DNA of 64,000 nt from the NCBI RefSeq assembly GCF_003672135.1, contig NC_039506.1, positions 9,672,001 to 9,736,000 of the forward strand. The letters are read 5' to 3'. The notes beneath the pieces are model-generated. The model did no database searches. It had not been told where the DNA came from and saw only the letters and a program-made list of their open reading frames with translations. The stretch's first letter is position 1; the number at the start of each line of letters is the position of its first letter. The DNA is from Ooceraea biroi. Its lineage: Eukaryota > Arthropoda > Insecta > Hymenoptera > Formicidae. The translations under genes were made by a program, and so were the position numbers. Positions 13,449 through 28,300 of this stretch are shown here, piece after piece.

Positions 13449-16400
13449 GTGAGTCCTGCACACAAGCTGACCCCTTTTCGCGTCGGATCTATCTCGCGTG
13501 CTCGGAATTCGGAAGACGCGCCGCACGAACCGAGACTTGTAGCTTACGGTTTTCGTGTATAGCTCGGTGTGCGCACCCTCTTCACTCTTCTCCCCTTGAT
13601 TTCATTGGCCCGGAACGTGGAAGAAGCACGTCGATCTTTACTGAAAGAAGCATCGCCGAAAACCAGAGAAACATTGACGTCCCCCCATTCGCGCCAGTGT
13701 TCCTTCTTTCTTCTTTTCCATTTTTCTTCTTCCTGTTCACTTTTCTCGAATTCGATTAGCTTCCATTGCATTATAATAATTAGTGAGACGTGAAGCAACA
13801 AATAAAGAGTATAATTAAAACAGAACTCATGCATGGAAAATGACGAAAAAGTTAATTACATGAAATTATTTGAAGAGATAAACTTATTAATAATGTGAAT
13901 AAACAAATAATTATCATTTATTCGAGCTTTCAGGAAAACAAGATAATATTTATTACAGATACACATGATACACACAATATGAATAATAATGTAACAAAAT
14001 ATATAACTTTCACACAGGTTAAATGTTAATGGAATTAATCAAAGTTGGAGAGTTTTGCTTAATAATGTGAAGTAATTAAAACAATTGAAACGCAGCATCC
14101 AACAATCCGTGTGCATTTCAACAAACTTTTACGTAGTGAAGATAAATAAAAAAGAATTGTTGCGCGGAAGAGAGCGCTAACTGGGTTGGCTTAAATCGAA
14201 TTCAGCATCCATCTCTGGCGTTTCCTAGTTGTAACGTGGGTGGTTTGTTATTCCAGCACGGAAGGGGGACGCCGACGCTGTTCTCTGCCAACTTTGCGCG
14301 CAGAGTTATGTCCTCGCGGGCAAATGCTGTGCATAACTTCGCCACGAGTGTCTGACCCTACTCGCGTCGCTACTACTCGAATACTGCGGCGTATTCTGTA
14401 TCCTGCGGTGTATAATATTAAGTTATACTTGACGATACGTATAGCTATCAATAAGGAGAAATCATTACATCAATTAACAAAAATGACAGCTGTCTCAGTG
14501 TAAGGAATTATTGTAGAGAACAATTTCTTTTTATTACTACCTTTTGTGAGTATTTAATCACGAAGTTTAGGAGAAAAAGTTGTTTTAGGAGAAAAACTTT
14601 CCTAAATACATTAGAATTATTAAGATGCATAATTAAATAATCTAGGTAAATTGGATATATAAGATATGATACAACTGTAAATAAGATAGATTTTTAAACA
14701 TGCTAAACCGGTTAAAAGGGAAAGCAATAAAACATAGAAAATAAAAGAATAAGCAAGTGTAATAAAACAATAAAAACGGAAGTGTTGTTGGTAAAACTAA
14801 AATATTTGCTATTAAAATGCAGGCTAAAGAAATATGTTGTTCTTTGCACAGGCATTTTTCAAAGAAAGCGATAAAAGGAAATAGCATCTGCTTTACATTC
14901 CACGCTTGTTTTGCAGGGAAAACTTGCACAAGAAAAAATTTATATCCAGTCGATGTCTCTCATAAATAAAGTTTTTCTGTCACAATGCAAAATGAGTCAC
15001 ACGCGGATAAAAATAATAACGCTATTTCTTTCCCCGTAACTATTCCCGCAGTAGCGTTAAAATTGGGTGCGCAAATTCGTGCCGAGCGAATCCATGGAAC
15101 AATATTTCACGTTTGAAAGCAGCGTATGCTTTTCCGATACCCAGCTCTGGTTTGTTTTCCTGTTTGCCTGCACAAAGCTCAACGCTATTTTCACATTTCA
15201 ATCTATCCGACTGCAGAAAGTCGTTACATGAGTGCAATCGACTGTTCTCGTAAGCACAACATTTTTGTATTTTCGCGTCCTACTATCGTTAAAGACGCAT
15301 GCACGTCTCTCATGCTTCATATTCGTGGTATTTGTAAGCCTAGATCCACATTCACAAATCCATCCCTCAGGAAAAAGGCAAAAACCCAACAAATTTTGTT
15401 TGACATATGGATACAACGTGTGCTTGTCCCCTCCTCTGAACGCTTTATCTCTTTTCCAGTATTTACATGTACTGTCGAAACAAAGTTTAAATGTAAACCA
15501 GGCTTCAGATAACAGGATAGGATTATCAAAAAATACATTTTGCAAACCATTTTTACCTCTTGCGCAAATGTAAAAAATATCTTTTATTTGATGAAGCACG
15601 TTTAATAAAATAGGTATTATATTTCGGTTGAAAAATTCGATAATGATAAACGCTTCATCATTATTGTCACACTTTTATTATAATTACATTACATACGTTT
15701 CGGTATATTTTGTAGCGTAGCGTGCTTGATAACCTTAAGATAGCAAAACCGTTGAAATATTGATTAACGGAGCAGATCCAATTTATCTGAAAGTGCTGTC
15801 CTCACTGTTATCGCCGGCAGCAAAGGGAAACGAAGAAAGCACACAGTTTTCTAAAGAGAGATCGTATCTCGCTCGCGTTTCGCGCGCACGGTCTCCGCTG
15901 TATGCCGCGAATTTATCAGGAATCAAGTTTCCTTTAGCCCTCGGGGGTTCAGCGAACTTCGGATCGCGCGATTCATGCGTCGAAGATGCGGTTTACCACT
16001 ATCGATTCGAAACTCGCGCAACTCTGCTACCGTATCAAAGTGGTTTCCGTACCCGTCAATCCGTTACCACCCCTTCTGCAATATAATAGCGTTAAGTATC
16101 GAGCGCGTGTGTGTTAACGCGTGATCAGCGTTGCACGCTCGAACCTCCTCGCGGTATCGCGACCGACCGTTTTTCCGGGCGGATCTCGCGCGGAAAATGT
16201 ACACCGTACATCCGCGTTGCATCGAACATTTTCGAGCGGAATTTTATCTCTCACGTATGAATATTGATCACGGGACTGTATCACCCCACAAACTGAATTC
16301 GATCGTCGTGGATAACAGATTTGAATTTTGGCATTTTTCTCACCCGGAAAAAAAGCTGGTACACCAAAGGAACGTTACGCGCATGTAGCGTGCGAAAGTT

Positions 16401-19400
16401 CGTTTGACGTCATGCAGCGAATGCACAGAGAGATTTTATTTCAGCGTGTTCGAAAAGAGTCGATGAATGCATGGATATACGCGCGCGTCATGGAAAGCAG
16501 ATCGACTTTCCGTCAGTAATGCCACCGCCACCGCCGTTTTAACCCACTTTCCACGCGCGCGACGTTTGTGCGTAATGCGAATTTATTTTGATTACTGTCT
16601 CATCGATATGCACGGTCAATTAGATGCAGAAAGCGAATTACCACGCGCACGTGTCAATTCTGACAAAACGCTTAAAACTTCAATCCTTGCACGCGGGCAC
16701 TAATATATCGAAACGGTGACTCAATTTCCGATTATTGCTAATACGAGAAGAGAAAAATCACTTTGTCATATAACAACGGCTCGAAACGGGAATAAATTCG
16801 CGCCAGGTAACTTGGTAATCGCGTGGCCGGAAGGTGATTACAGACCGCGCTATGTAACGATATAACAGCGCTTATAACGATGGTCTGGTTATCGCGTTAA
16901 CGTAAATAACGCAGTCCCACGCAAGCGACTGTGCGGACACTTGTTAGCCGACTAATTAGCAGTGGCAAACGAGCTCAGACTACCAAAAACGAGAAAAAGG
17001 GGAAAGAAAAAATTATACGGTACGTATAGCGGCATGCGAGGCGCAAAGTAAGGGACCGCAAACGCGGAAAACAGGGAGAAAGAGTTAGAGAGTGAGAGAA
17101 AGGGAGCAGAAGGGCAGAAATGCAGTTTACGATCGCGCCTTTTCGCGTGCACCGCGCGTTGCTGCAGCACGCAGTAAAATGCAATGAGATTACTTTAAAC
17201 TGAAGCTTACGGCATTTGTTGCTCGCACCGAGAAGCAAAAACAATGCCCGCGAATCTACGTTAACCGCGCGACTTTATTGAGAGTGCGGTTGTTAACATT
17301 TCTCATCGCGGAGCTTCCCCGAGCTTTAGTGATTAGAACGATTCGCCACGTAGGATATAACGGAATCACCGTGTTGCCGCTCGAACAATACCGCAAATAT
17401 ACCGCGGATATTTATTCCATTTACCTCGAATTCCGTTTCCCCGTCTGAACATTCCGATCACTGCAAGAATGCGCACCTGCGAATTGAAAGTCGCAAAAGG
17501 CACATTTATCTCGATACGATTTTCGATACTTATTATTATATTATATTGGAATAGAATTATTATTGTATTTAAGCGTAGAGCTTTGCGTATATTTTACATA
17601 TTGATCACATACTTTCCAAAAAGTTTTAAACAATCTCGTGAATTCTGCACACTTTGTATTACATGCGCTTTATATTGTTCCGCTATATTGGGAAATTATT
17701 GCAACCGATAAAGCTGCATTCTTGTTAAATGATTGAAAACGTATCAAAGATGAAACAGAATACTACGGATTCGTTACATGTCTGTCCGCGAGTCTGCCAT
17801 AACACACAGGAATTACGGAGGAAACGGGCGGTGCTCAGCAAAAAAGTTTCGATCTGTTGATTTACGCGGATCCCGGGGAGGCTATCGAACGCAAAGCGCG
17901 GCTTTTCCAGCTGCAGAAAGGAGAAACAGCGACGCGAAATATTTCCAATCTCGAAGTTTCACACCCAAAGTTCTCGCATTGAGCCATCTTGCCCTCCCAA
18001 CGTCTGATCCTTCTCTATACCAAACCTCCCGACGCAAACTGCACCCCTGCAATCCCGCCGTGCTCGCGGCGTATGAATCCTTTGCCAGGAAAATAACAAA
18101 GTTCCCGAGCTCGAGACTGAAAAGTTCGCGACACTTTTATCATATTTTTTCCACTTACCATCCGTCTCCGATTTTGTTTCTCGGTCTCGCTCCGCTAACC
18201 ACTCCGCTCTTTGCGCACTCGCGACATTACGTGATTTCGCAGCGAGATCGGAAAATTATTTCCCGGAAAAAGGATGCTGCCTAGCTGCTCTTTAATAATC
18301 CAGAATTCCCGTGGAATCACGCAGATATGAGAAATATGATTCATCTCATATGATTCTGATTGAAATATTAAAACTTTACCGTAATTTCTCTCCGTGTTTG
18401 CGAATTATATCTGGAATATTCCATTGTATGTATTCCCTTCGCCCGCATTGCAGATTCTGTTAATCTGTACCGGGATGAGACAGTATCGTGCATAACTTAT
18501 CCCATGTTGCGCGAGTGATCTGCAAAATGAACTTAAACGCGGGTTTGTCAGCTTGGAGAGATATGCGGGAAATATTTATTTATCTGGAGCGCATAGCACG
18601 GCGATACGGTTGTATCGATTACGAGCGGGCGCAATCTAGGGAGTTGCAATTCGACGCGCATACCCGGGAATCAAAACACGTCATGACAAAACGAGAAAAA
18701 GGAAACGGTCCAAATGGAATAAAAGGAACGTCCGCGCGAACGGATTCCTCCAACCCTTTGTCTCGATGTTTTCTCGCAGGACTACGCCGCGTCACAGGAG
18801 CTTCCGCGGCCGATGCTTTTCCGGATTGCGCGCGATCCCATCCATTTGCGCCGTTCGTCGATTCTCCCTCAGCGACAGAAACAGCGCGAAAATCGCATTC
18901 GCTCTTTCCCAGAGTGCTAAAGATCGCCTCGCGAAAATACGTGCCGTTATTCCGCGCAAATCCACTCGCTGACTTGATCGTATTACCGCGCGCGATGTAA
19001 TTTATTTGTGATGTCGCGCTCGCGTTTTGACACTTTTCCGTCATATTAGAATCATAAAACATCCTCGTGGCGGATCAGCGTGACGTTATGCCTGCGTTCC
19101 CATGACAAGCGTCAGAGTTTGATAGGAATATTGCCACTGTGACGCTGCTTGCTTACATGTGTAATGCGCGCAAATTACATCCGAGCTGCGTGCACTCGGA
19201 CACGTTAGAAAATTACAACTGTGACGCTCTTTAGTCACATTTTTTTAAATATACCGATAATAAACAAAAAACTTGGGTGTTCCAAGTGAATTATTAATTT
19301 TTATAGTTGAAGAACAAATGCAAATGGAATTCGGGTATCGTTCTTGCGATGAAAGCGAAAGAGTATTCCGGTCAGATACGTATGAAGCTTTCGCGCCTAA

Positions 19401-20664
19401 TCGCTGATGCTCTCGTGCGAAATTCAATGCTCCCGGAGCATATGAATCATTTCTCTGACCATTGGTCGCCATCTTCACCTCTCTCCTATCCCCTAGAGAA
19501 ATTTCCATGAAATATTACGGCCAGTCACGTAACGTGAATTGCGACCGTGGAATTTCCGATTCAGTTGCCTCACGTTCGCGCATTTGCTCCTGAATTTCCA
19601 CTTATGTGCATCCGCTCTATCTGAAAAATCATTTGATTGAAAATTCTAAAAAAAGATCTGAAGGACATCCCGTGAAGGAGAACAGAACGAAAAAGATTTT
19701 TATACACGTCACTGAAATGTTTTCAGTGATTCTTTAGAAGTTTAGAGTACGTGATACAATTATAATTTCTAATAAAAATTTCACCTCATAAGTCAAAATA
19801 TTAAATTTTTCTTGTATATAACCAATGTTATCTATTCTTGAAAGTGCAATCACAAATTTCAATATAACAAAGCATTAACAACCTTTAGTGCTATCTTGAG
19901 CGAGATCGCGTGTCATCTCCAATCTTCGGCGCGACAACATCAATGCAAGTAATTTTATATAACGCATTATTAATCGAATATTATAACAATTTCTGTATTT
20001 AAAATATTTCTAGATAGCATCGTGCTTACGATTGGATGCATATCCGTTTCAATCGTGTAATTTTAATTAAGTAATATAGGGATTGTAATGTAGGGATGAG
20101 GACTTCAATTTGCGACATAGTTCGGTTATTAATAATATTTATGCGATTATATTTATATAATAGCACGTAATAATAATCTATACAAACACATGCATCCTTT
20201 TTCACACGCGATGTGCATGTTCAAAATTCATTCATCAAAATATTTTGGTCAAATGCGGAGTCGGACCTCTCGCGCGTACATAATTTCGCAAGGGAGACAT
20301 ATGGCAGGAATTTTGCAAATTCCGTCGCACCCGTGCCATATAAATTCCCGGCGCGTTAAAATGCATGCCGCTGTTCAGGCGGAACGACGTCTTTGGAAGA
20401 ACATCTCGAAGTAATTTTTCTTTCCTGCGGCCGCGGAGCCTCGGCGAGATGGTTCCGTTGAACTGGATGCTGGGAAGAGAGATCGAGGGTCTCTATTTGT
20501 TTTTTTACAATTTTTTCGAGTTCACCAACAACGGCTGTGGACTCTCTTGTGCGCGCGCGCTACCGCCGTGCAATTTCAAACGTTACAATGTCCTCGGGGG
20601 AAGCGCAGCTAAAAAGTATTATAATTTTTCCCTTGCTTCTCTTCTCGCTCTTCCTTCGCCTGCT

Positions 20665-20666
<2 letters not shown>

Positions 20667-20719
<53 letters not shown>
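20667..20719. repeat. (CT)n microsatellite
   Basis: 53 bp of CT units with one CTTT interruption near 20702. Confidence 0.95.
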
Positions 20720-21592
20720 GCAGGATATCCCTAGTGAAACCTGAAAGTACCGCGAAACCTGGTTTGCCTCATGTGACCTCCTTCGAAGCTCAGATATGTA
20801 GTTCAAGCACTTGAATAACGAATGTAACGACGCTCCCTATGCGTAACGCGCGATTATTGCGCCCACGTGTAAGCTAAAGTTGCGCTCATCATGTACCCGT
20901 GTCATGCTTACGATTGTTACGAGAAATTCATGTGAGCGTGTCTATTATTTTTCACATTGTGGCGCACGCCAGGGTCGACTATTTTTATATTTAATTCGTG
21001 CACCGAGAGTGCACGCATATTTTTGCCATTCTACGTTTGCCCCAATTAGATTTAATATATTTTAAAAGGAGAATTTAATAGTAATATTATTATAATTATA
21101 AAAATTTAAAGAGGAAATAAATAAAGCTATTTTTTCAACATACATGTAATAAAGTTACTTTTTCAACATATATGAACAATGTACAAGAGTTGAATGCAGC
21201 GCTCATAGCAATCACGAGTCACATAATCATCCGTTCAGGGCTTAACGCGCTGTTTGCACCTGTTTCGGTTTTGACAGGATTGCTGTTAAAATTCGGCCCG
21301 TGACTAAGATTGGGCACGTCGCTTTTTCACGCCCGAGTGGTGTAGATCGGCAAATTGACGCGTTAATTATGAAATGGGCAATATCGTGACGCTGCGTACG
21401 CGCGCAGAATATCGAATCGCTCTGACCGCCCAATTTAATCCTTTGCGGCCTCTCTCATTCCACAGGGTGGATGCGATCAAATTATCCATTCATACAGGAG
21501 GAATGAAATGGCGCAACTGTGTGTATGTGTATGTACGACAAAGCGACATGTACGCATTAAACTACTATAATAGCTCTCATTAACGCGGAAAT

Positions 21593-21688
21593 CAAAAGGA
21601 AATAATTGCTTATCACAACAAACAGCAAGAACTATTTAATCAAAAGGAAATAATTGCTTATCACAACAAATAGCAAGAATTATTTAAT
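21593..21688. repeat. 48-bp tandem duplication
   Basis: Two adjacent copies of a 48-bp unit starting CAAAAGGAAATAATTGC, differing at only two positions, so recent. Confidence 0.92.
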
Positions 21689-24600
21689 CTTATATAAATA
21701 ATTTGTATTACATTGATTAAGTGAAATTCTTTCCGAACGATTCTGTTCAGCGACGGTATTGCCATGGCAATAACCAGCAACGGAATCAGGCGACCTGGTA
21801 AATAATTCGATTAGATTGAATCGAAAACATCGTTGCACGCGTCCTCGGAACGCATTCAGAGTGGCTGGCTCGCCTCGACCATGCTCTTTAATACGGTCTT
21901 TTATTACGAGCCGACATTTGGATGCAAGCCAGTTCGAGACTTTCCCTGTTGTTTCCGCTTCTCTTTTCGCCCTCGTACCTCCGCTTTTATGCTCAAGGAT
22001 ATTAACGGCAGTCTCTAAGCCCATGCAAAATGTATTTTCTACTTTTCTAATGAAAGTGCAGTTGTGGCAGGCAATGCTTAATGCGAACTTTCGCCGATGA
22101 CTGTTTCTTTCGGATAACTCGCAACGATAAATGTGTACCAGCCAGCCTGGCGCTTTTCTATATTTACACTATCGATCGTGTACTCTCAATTTTCGAAACG
22201 TCCGTTATATTGTTACAGGTGGAACATGCGTTTGTAGAAAGAGAGATAAGCTCCCGAACGGTACTACGAACGGTCGTTTTGAAACTCTCGTGTCTTTCTT
22301 TTTGTAGATTTGAAAAATTTCTACCAACTATGATCAGCTATGATTCAATCCGGAAAATAAACGGAAAATAAGAGGAAATATTTACACAAGAACTATTACG
22401 CGAATTTTCCGCTGTAAGGAGAAACGGATAGAATGTACGAGATCGCATACGAGATTATGAACATTCATTTCACAGGCGGATAAAAGCAATATCGGCTCGT
22501 TAATGGCGGAAGCTAAGTGTGTCGCGTGCGACGACTGTAACGTTACTATTCAGCAACGTCTCTGAATAGATTCGGTTCAATATCACTCGTCTATAGAATC
22601 GAACGAGCGTCGTATAATCGTTCGAAGCGGCGTGGGCGTAAGGTTTCAACAATATCGTTCACGTGGCACTAAATCACTTTCTATTCATTAATCATCGTAC
22701 GGTGGATTGCGTCATAGTAGATTTATATCTCATTTTGACATTTCGCCTGCTCCATTAAATTCGCGAGAGACGAGAAAAAGCCCTTTGTCGAAGATCACGT
22801 TGTACTGCTTGGTAGTTATCGATCGATACTCCAACAAAGTTTTCGCATCACACAAAATTAGAATTTTGACGTCTTCCTAAAAAAAAAGCTGTTAATCATA
22901 AGAGATTATTTTCTACCGTAAATCACATTTCAAAAAGTTGTTAATCTAGATAGAAGACATTTTTCCACGAAGCAGTAATAAAATGTTTCTTAATTTATTG
23001 CTTCTCTCAAATCTCTCTCGTCAATCAAATAAATGGCAAGATCATCTTTATCTATTAGTTTCGGCTTGCAGCGCAAAAGTCTCAAATTCTTAATTATCTG
23101 TATTTGTTCTCAGTGAAAAAGCAATACGAGCTACGTATCGCGTGACATCAGAGAAATATCATGGAAATGCGATACGATGGCAGTAAATTTCTTAATAATT
23201 ATTGCCAACGAAAGTAGCGTGGCAAATATTTCCGCAAGACCGCCGGAAGTTCAAATAACGTTGAGGTTCTCTCTCTCGTTCTCTTTCTCTCGGAGTTCAG
23301 CCGGTGCGCTGTGTATGGTCAGCCGAGTATGAACAGACCGCATTCCTGCGGTCAACGAGTAGCGCTGGTCGCCGTTTGGTCGGACAGTGGACACAGTTAA
23401 ACGACATTGCTCAACACTCAAGTAATTCTCGTTCTTTTGTACACGGGTAGCGGCGAGCTGAGCTAATCCCTCTTGTACACGAATCTCCCGGTGCTCTCTC
23501 GCGGTGAACATTTTCTGCCACGACTCGAAGCGTTCCCAATCCCGTCGCGTAAAATCCAGAGATATAGGAGTGGCGACAAGAGCGAAAAAGCTCGCGTTAT
23601 CTTTGCTCGTGATTAACGGGTTTGATTCAAGATGATTGCTCGGAAATGAATTTTTTAGCGCTTCTCAACGGCGCTAAATCGGGAGTATGAATGTATTTCC
23701 GGCAGAAATGCAGCATGACGAATGAGTTCGCTTCCGGCAATCAATCATCGTTGGAGAGCGTCTGATATTTTTCCAAAGAATTAACGCTGGAGACGCGCGG
23801 GTGAGTTTCTTCTTTCGATGAACAAGCTCGTGAACGTAATGCACGGAACAGAGAAACACGCTCCATCTGCATGGTTTTTCCGCATAATCCGGTAACACAC
23901 GGAAGTGCACCGCACCGTGTCGTACGGATTACTCGTGGTGAAGATTAAACCACGGCCATCGTGCACAGTTTTCCTTCGTATTTGCAAGCCGTCTGGCTGG
24001 TAAAGGAGAGAACCCCGGAAAGTGAGCAGCTGGCAGCTTTGATACCTTGCTCGAGAAATAATTCACTGTTTCGTTCTCTGAATTGCAAATCGGGGTGACA
24101 CGCAAACATCCACCGACATCGCGCTTGGATGAGCAGCTTAATAATTTATAATCCCAGTCAAAGCCATATGTCTGTTTCTCGAGAACATGACTGGTTCTGG
24201 CTTCAGGTTTGAGTTCAAAAGGATGCGAGGTGCGGAAATGGCATGAGATGAAGCTCTGTGCACTGAGCGTTGTGCTATTTTTTCTTTGCATTGTTTCCCT
24301 CTATCTTTGTTACGCAGCATAATCCCGCGAGAGCAATTCATTAAATTTCAATACCGTGCTAAGTATGCTCGAGAAAAACTTTTACTAAATTTTATTAAAT
24401 AAAAGTTTCCAATATTAGCTCCTTTTTTATCTGTTTACTCGGCAATTTCTTTCATCAATATATCTAAGATTCTCTTTGAAGAGAACTTTTATATAATAAA
24501 AGTATACATCTACACGTCGGAGTGGAAATCCACTTTTACACGACTATAGAAACTTAAAGCACTTGCTATATAATATTTTAAAAGATATCAAAAAATACGT

Positions 24601-24689
24601 GGCACTTTAGTTTATGAATATTTTTTCGCAAATAATTAGCATGTGCTATCACATTTTCTAGCTAATACGGCTATTATTATTAAATTATC

Positions 24690-24760
24690 TATTATAGATC
24701 TAAATGTAATATATCTAAATGCAATATCTAAATGTAATATATGTATAAATATATGTTTAA
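24690..24760. repeat. AT-rich simple tandem array
   Basis: Three to four imperfect copies of TCTAAATGTAATATA and shorter derivatives, 220 bp ahead of the first dipeptidase exon found. Confidence 0.6.
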
Positions 24761-24978
24761 TATAATTAAAAATAAATCTCAGTAAGAATTTTCGCACAAG
24801 TATACGCATCTAATTTTTTTACTTTGATCAATACAAAATCTACATACACTTTTCGAATGAAGGAAGCTATTTAGGAAGTTCATTCTTCATACAAATGATT
24901 ATTCATCTATTTATCCGATAAGCACAATCAGGATAATGAAGATTAATTCATTGCATTGCCGACTGTGCTTTATTGCAG

Positions 24979-25308
24979 AGTGGCGGCCAGAGTGGTGTAT
25001 GGACAGCAAGCGTGATTATACTGTCGATTGGCACCTGGGTGGGCAAAGTCGGGCCACGTCCGGCGGATGGGGAGCTCGCGCTCCTGACGTCGCCACGTGA
25101 ACGATTGGAAACCGTTCGGCAGGTTCTTTCCGAGGTGCCTTTGATCGATGGCCACAATGACTTACCGTGGAACATCCGAAACTTCGTCCACAACCAGCTG
25201 GCGGACTTTGATTTCGACAAGGATCTGCGCCAAGTCGCGCCCTGGAGCAAGAGCGCTTGGAGCCAGACCGATCTGGTCAGACTGCGACAGGGAATGGTCG
25301 GTGGTCAG
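24979..25308 (+). CDS. Dipeptidase exon A (first recognised)
   Basis: Follows the acceptor TTATTGCAG and ends before GTAATT. Encodes residues 1-110: a hydrophobic stretch at 7-22, then the zinc motif DGHNDLPW (H59, D61). Phase 0 at both ends. The exon supplies no usable ATG ahead of the catalytic core. Confidence 0.92.
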
Positions 25309-28300
25309 GTAATTGGAATTGGAAGATATGAATTTACAGCAATCACGTATCGCAAACGCGCTCTCGAGAATTATCTCGTCCAGTAGAAATAATACAAATT
25401 GTTTCAAATTATACTTAAATATTAATTTAGCATATTTTATTAATTATAATATTATACTATTATACTATAAATTGATTGAAATATATGCACCGACACCCAC
25501 GTATTAAGTTTCATTTGCGTGTTCATATAATTTTGATTAATTAAAATATTGAATCTGAGGCAATCTTTAAAGGATAAATACATACACATATGTATTTAAA
25601 AAGAGTTTTTTGAGCAACATTATTTATTCCTTTTTAATATTTGACATTGAACACGTAGAGGATTTAAATTAATGCTGTAAAATATATGGTTACGATAAAA
25701 GCCAATTGTTAAAAGCCGAGCTTTTAACGAGTTTGAAACACCTCGGGTTTAATTATTTTTTGTAACATGAATTCCGGCGTTAATCCGCGTAATTTAAAAA
25801 CGAGTTACGTTATATGCAAAATGAAATTTGGGCATTTTCCCAAAACCACTAGAGGCAGCTAGGCATGTTTCGGGTGTTGGCGATATTATGAGCATGACGG
25901 ATTGAATGCATCGATTATCGTCGCATACGAGCACTCAAGAGCTCGTTAGGTCAGAATGATGCAAGCATTAAGCGCGTGTCATGCTTGCATGCACACGTAC
26001 ACTGCGCATAGATGATAGTGATTTAAAGGGAAATATTTTTCTGCCTTGCGCGCGCGCACAGTGGGATTAAAAGTAAAATAATAAATAATAACTAGCATGC
26101 GCTGCATCTTTTTTGCGTCTTTTTCTAATAAGATTTATGTTCGAAATAATATCGTATTTGTGCGCACGGTATTCTGTAACGCGCCGTGGATAATGAGAGG
26201 AAACATTTTTTTCCAAAACAAAACAATTACGCGAAAAGCCGAATGGAAATTCAAGAGATAAAACAATCATTCTCGCAAGCATGAGCTATGATGAATTTTA
26301 GCTCGCGTTCTTTCGTTTCGTAGTGAAGACATTATCTAATGATAGCTTCAAGTTTCATTTTGCAGTTTGCATATGTTAAGAAATACTATATGTTATACAT
26401 ATAACGTAATATCTCGGTATTTGTTTCACTCTTCTTGAGATTTCTTGTTTGCGATATGCAAATGGTAATTTTTCTTAACACACGAGCGTTTTCAACGTTT
26501 GTATATAATTATTTCTTCTTTTTCTCATTTAGTTCTGGGCAGCTTACGTACCATGCGAGTCTCAGTATCTCAACGCAGTGCAGCTGACTCTAGAGCAGGT
26601 GGACCTCATTAAGAGGCTCATAGAAAAATACTCCCAGCACATGCAGTTTGCTGCATCGTCGAGGGGTAAGTGCAGCTCGCCGCAATGAACGGAACGTTGA
26701 CAAAACTTCTCGAAATTAATTTGGCGCGATCGAAAAACAACGATTGTATTCAACTATATTTCTCGGTTTTAGAGATTTTGGAAGCTCATGGGAGGGGCAG
26801 GATAGCGTCCCTGATCGGGGTGGAAGGTGGACATAGTCTAGGGAGTAGTTTAGCCGTTTTAAGAACGCTCTACCAGTTGGGTGTACGGTACCTCACGCTG
26901 ACACACACCTGCAACACGCCGTGGGCGCAAAGTTCGTCGGTGGAAGACGACGGTGAAAAAGGTAATTAGATGCAAGTTTCCAATAAACAGCCTCCTTAAA
27001 CTAAGCAGCCGAATTAACGAGATTTATCAACTTATCTCATAAATAAAAATTGCAATTTAGGATATTATAGTTGGATAAAACTTTAAAATATATCCTTACT
27101 TTTAATTTAAAATAATCTCTTGCTCATGAAATGTGTATCTAATTTTATTTGAAATGTATTAGAATGTTTTGCCATTTTAAGCAGACATGATTAAACATTA
27201 GTAATATAGACAACATAATGAGCATAATATTGTATTATATTATATAATCAATTAATTTAAGAGATTATAATATCACGAATCTTTTACTAAATTAATTTTA
27301 TAAAAGATAAAACATATATAATAATGCATCATTCAGGTGGAGGCCTGTCAGTATTCGGCAAAGCAGTAGTTCAAGAAATGAATAGGCTCGGAATGCTGAT
27401 AGACCTCAGCCACACCTCGAGATCGACTATGAGGGATGCTTTAAGAGTCAGTAAAGCGCCGCTCATTTTTTCACATTCCTCGGCATTCGCTATTTGTAAT
27501 TCCTCCAGGAATGTGCCCGACGACATTCTTAAACAATTGGTAAGTACACAGAAATTTTTATAATCGTTAAAATTAAATGTATAATAATATTCTCTGTCTC
27601 CGTTAATTCCTTTATTACTTCTGTATAAATTTTCTATAAAATTTAAGATATAATTCGAAAAAAGATGTTAAAATAGAGGAATACTATACAGAGAATATTT
27701 CCAGATTTCAAAAATTACTTTAACATGTTTGCTTTCAATTTTAAAGGAAAAGACTGCAAAAAATGCATTAATCACAATCTAAAAACTACCAAAAGCACAA
27801 AAATATGATCACAACGATCCCGTTAGTACAAAACGTTCGTGCTTCGATATATTACGACCTTTTAGCTCAAAAACGACCTTTGCGGAAATCGATCCGCCTG
27901 CGGCAAAATTCGCGTTTCGTAAATGTGAAAGTGGACTATTCGTGATACAAGAAGGGACAATACGACGTGACGAAGATAAAACCCTTTCCGCTTCCTGCGT
28001 CTAGCACCTCTTCTTTCGCGGACAGATAATTATCCCGGAGGCGGCGGCCGGAGTTCCGATAGCGGCCCGAAACATTTACCGGCGGCGCTTCCTCGCTATT
28101 GTCGAGTTTTGTGCTCCATTAAAGGAGCGCTCGGCTCGGGCTGCAGCTCGTTAAGAGGCGAATTATCAGGGTCGAAAATTAACGGCGCCGAGTCTTGGCG
28201 AATGTGCTACCACGATAACGAAGTCCCTTCTGGCGCTCGTCGATTCTATCGATCTCACTGTCGTTCACAGAATTGTACATTTCGTTTTCGAGGCAAAGGC

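Larger units (their letters stand above)
11514..24978. other. No supported gene; may include upstream intron of the dipeptidase gene
   Basis: About 13.5 kb without a recognisable coding exon. Frames such as 18488-19000 are open by chance in GC-rich stretches. Because the dipeptidase lacks its first coding exon, part of this may be its first intron. Holds a (CT)n tract, a 48-bp tandem duplication, an AT-rich simple array and one promoter-like site. Confidence 0.55.

Noticed and set aside
18488..19000. Overlapping long open frames on both strands (170 and 147 codons)
   Set aside because: GC-rich DNA with few stops; no family motif and no consistent splice sites.
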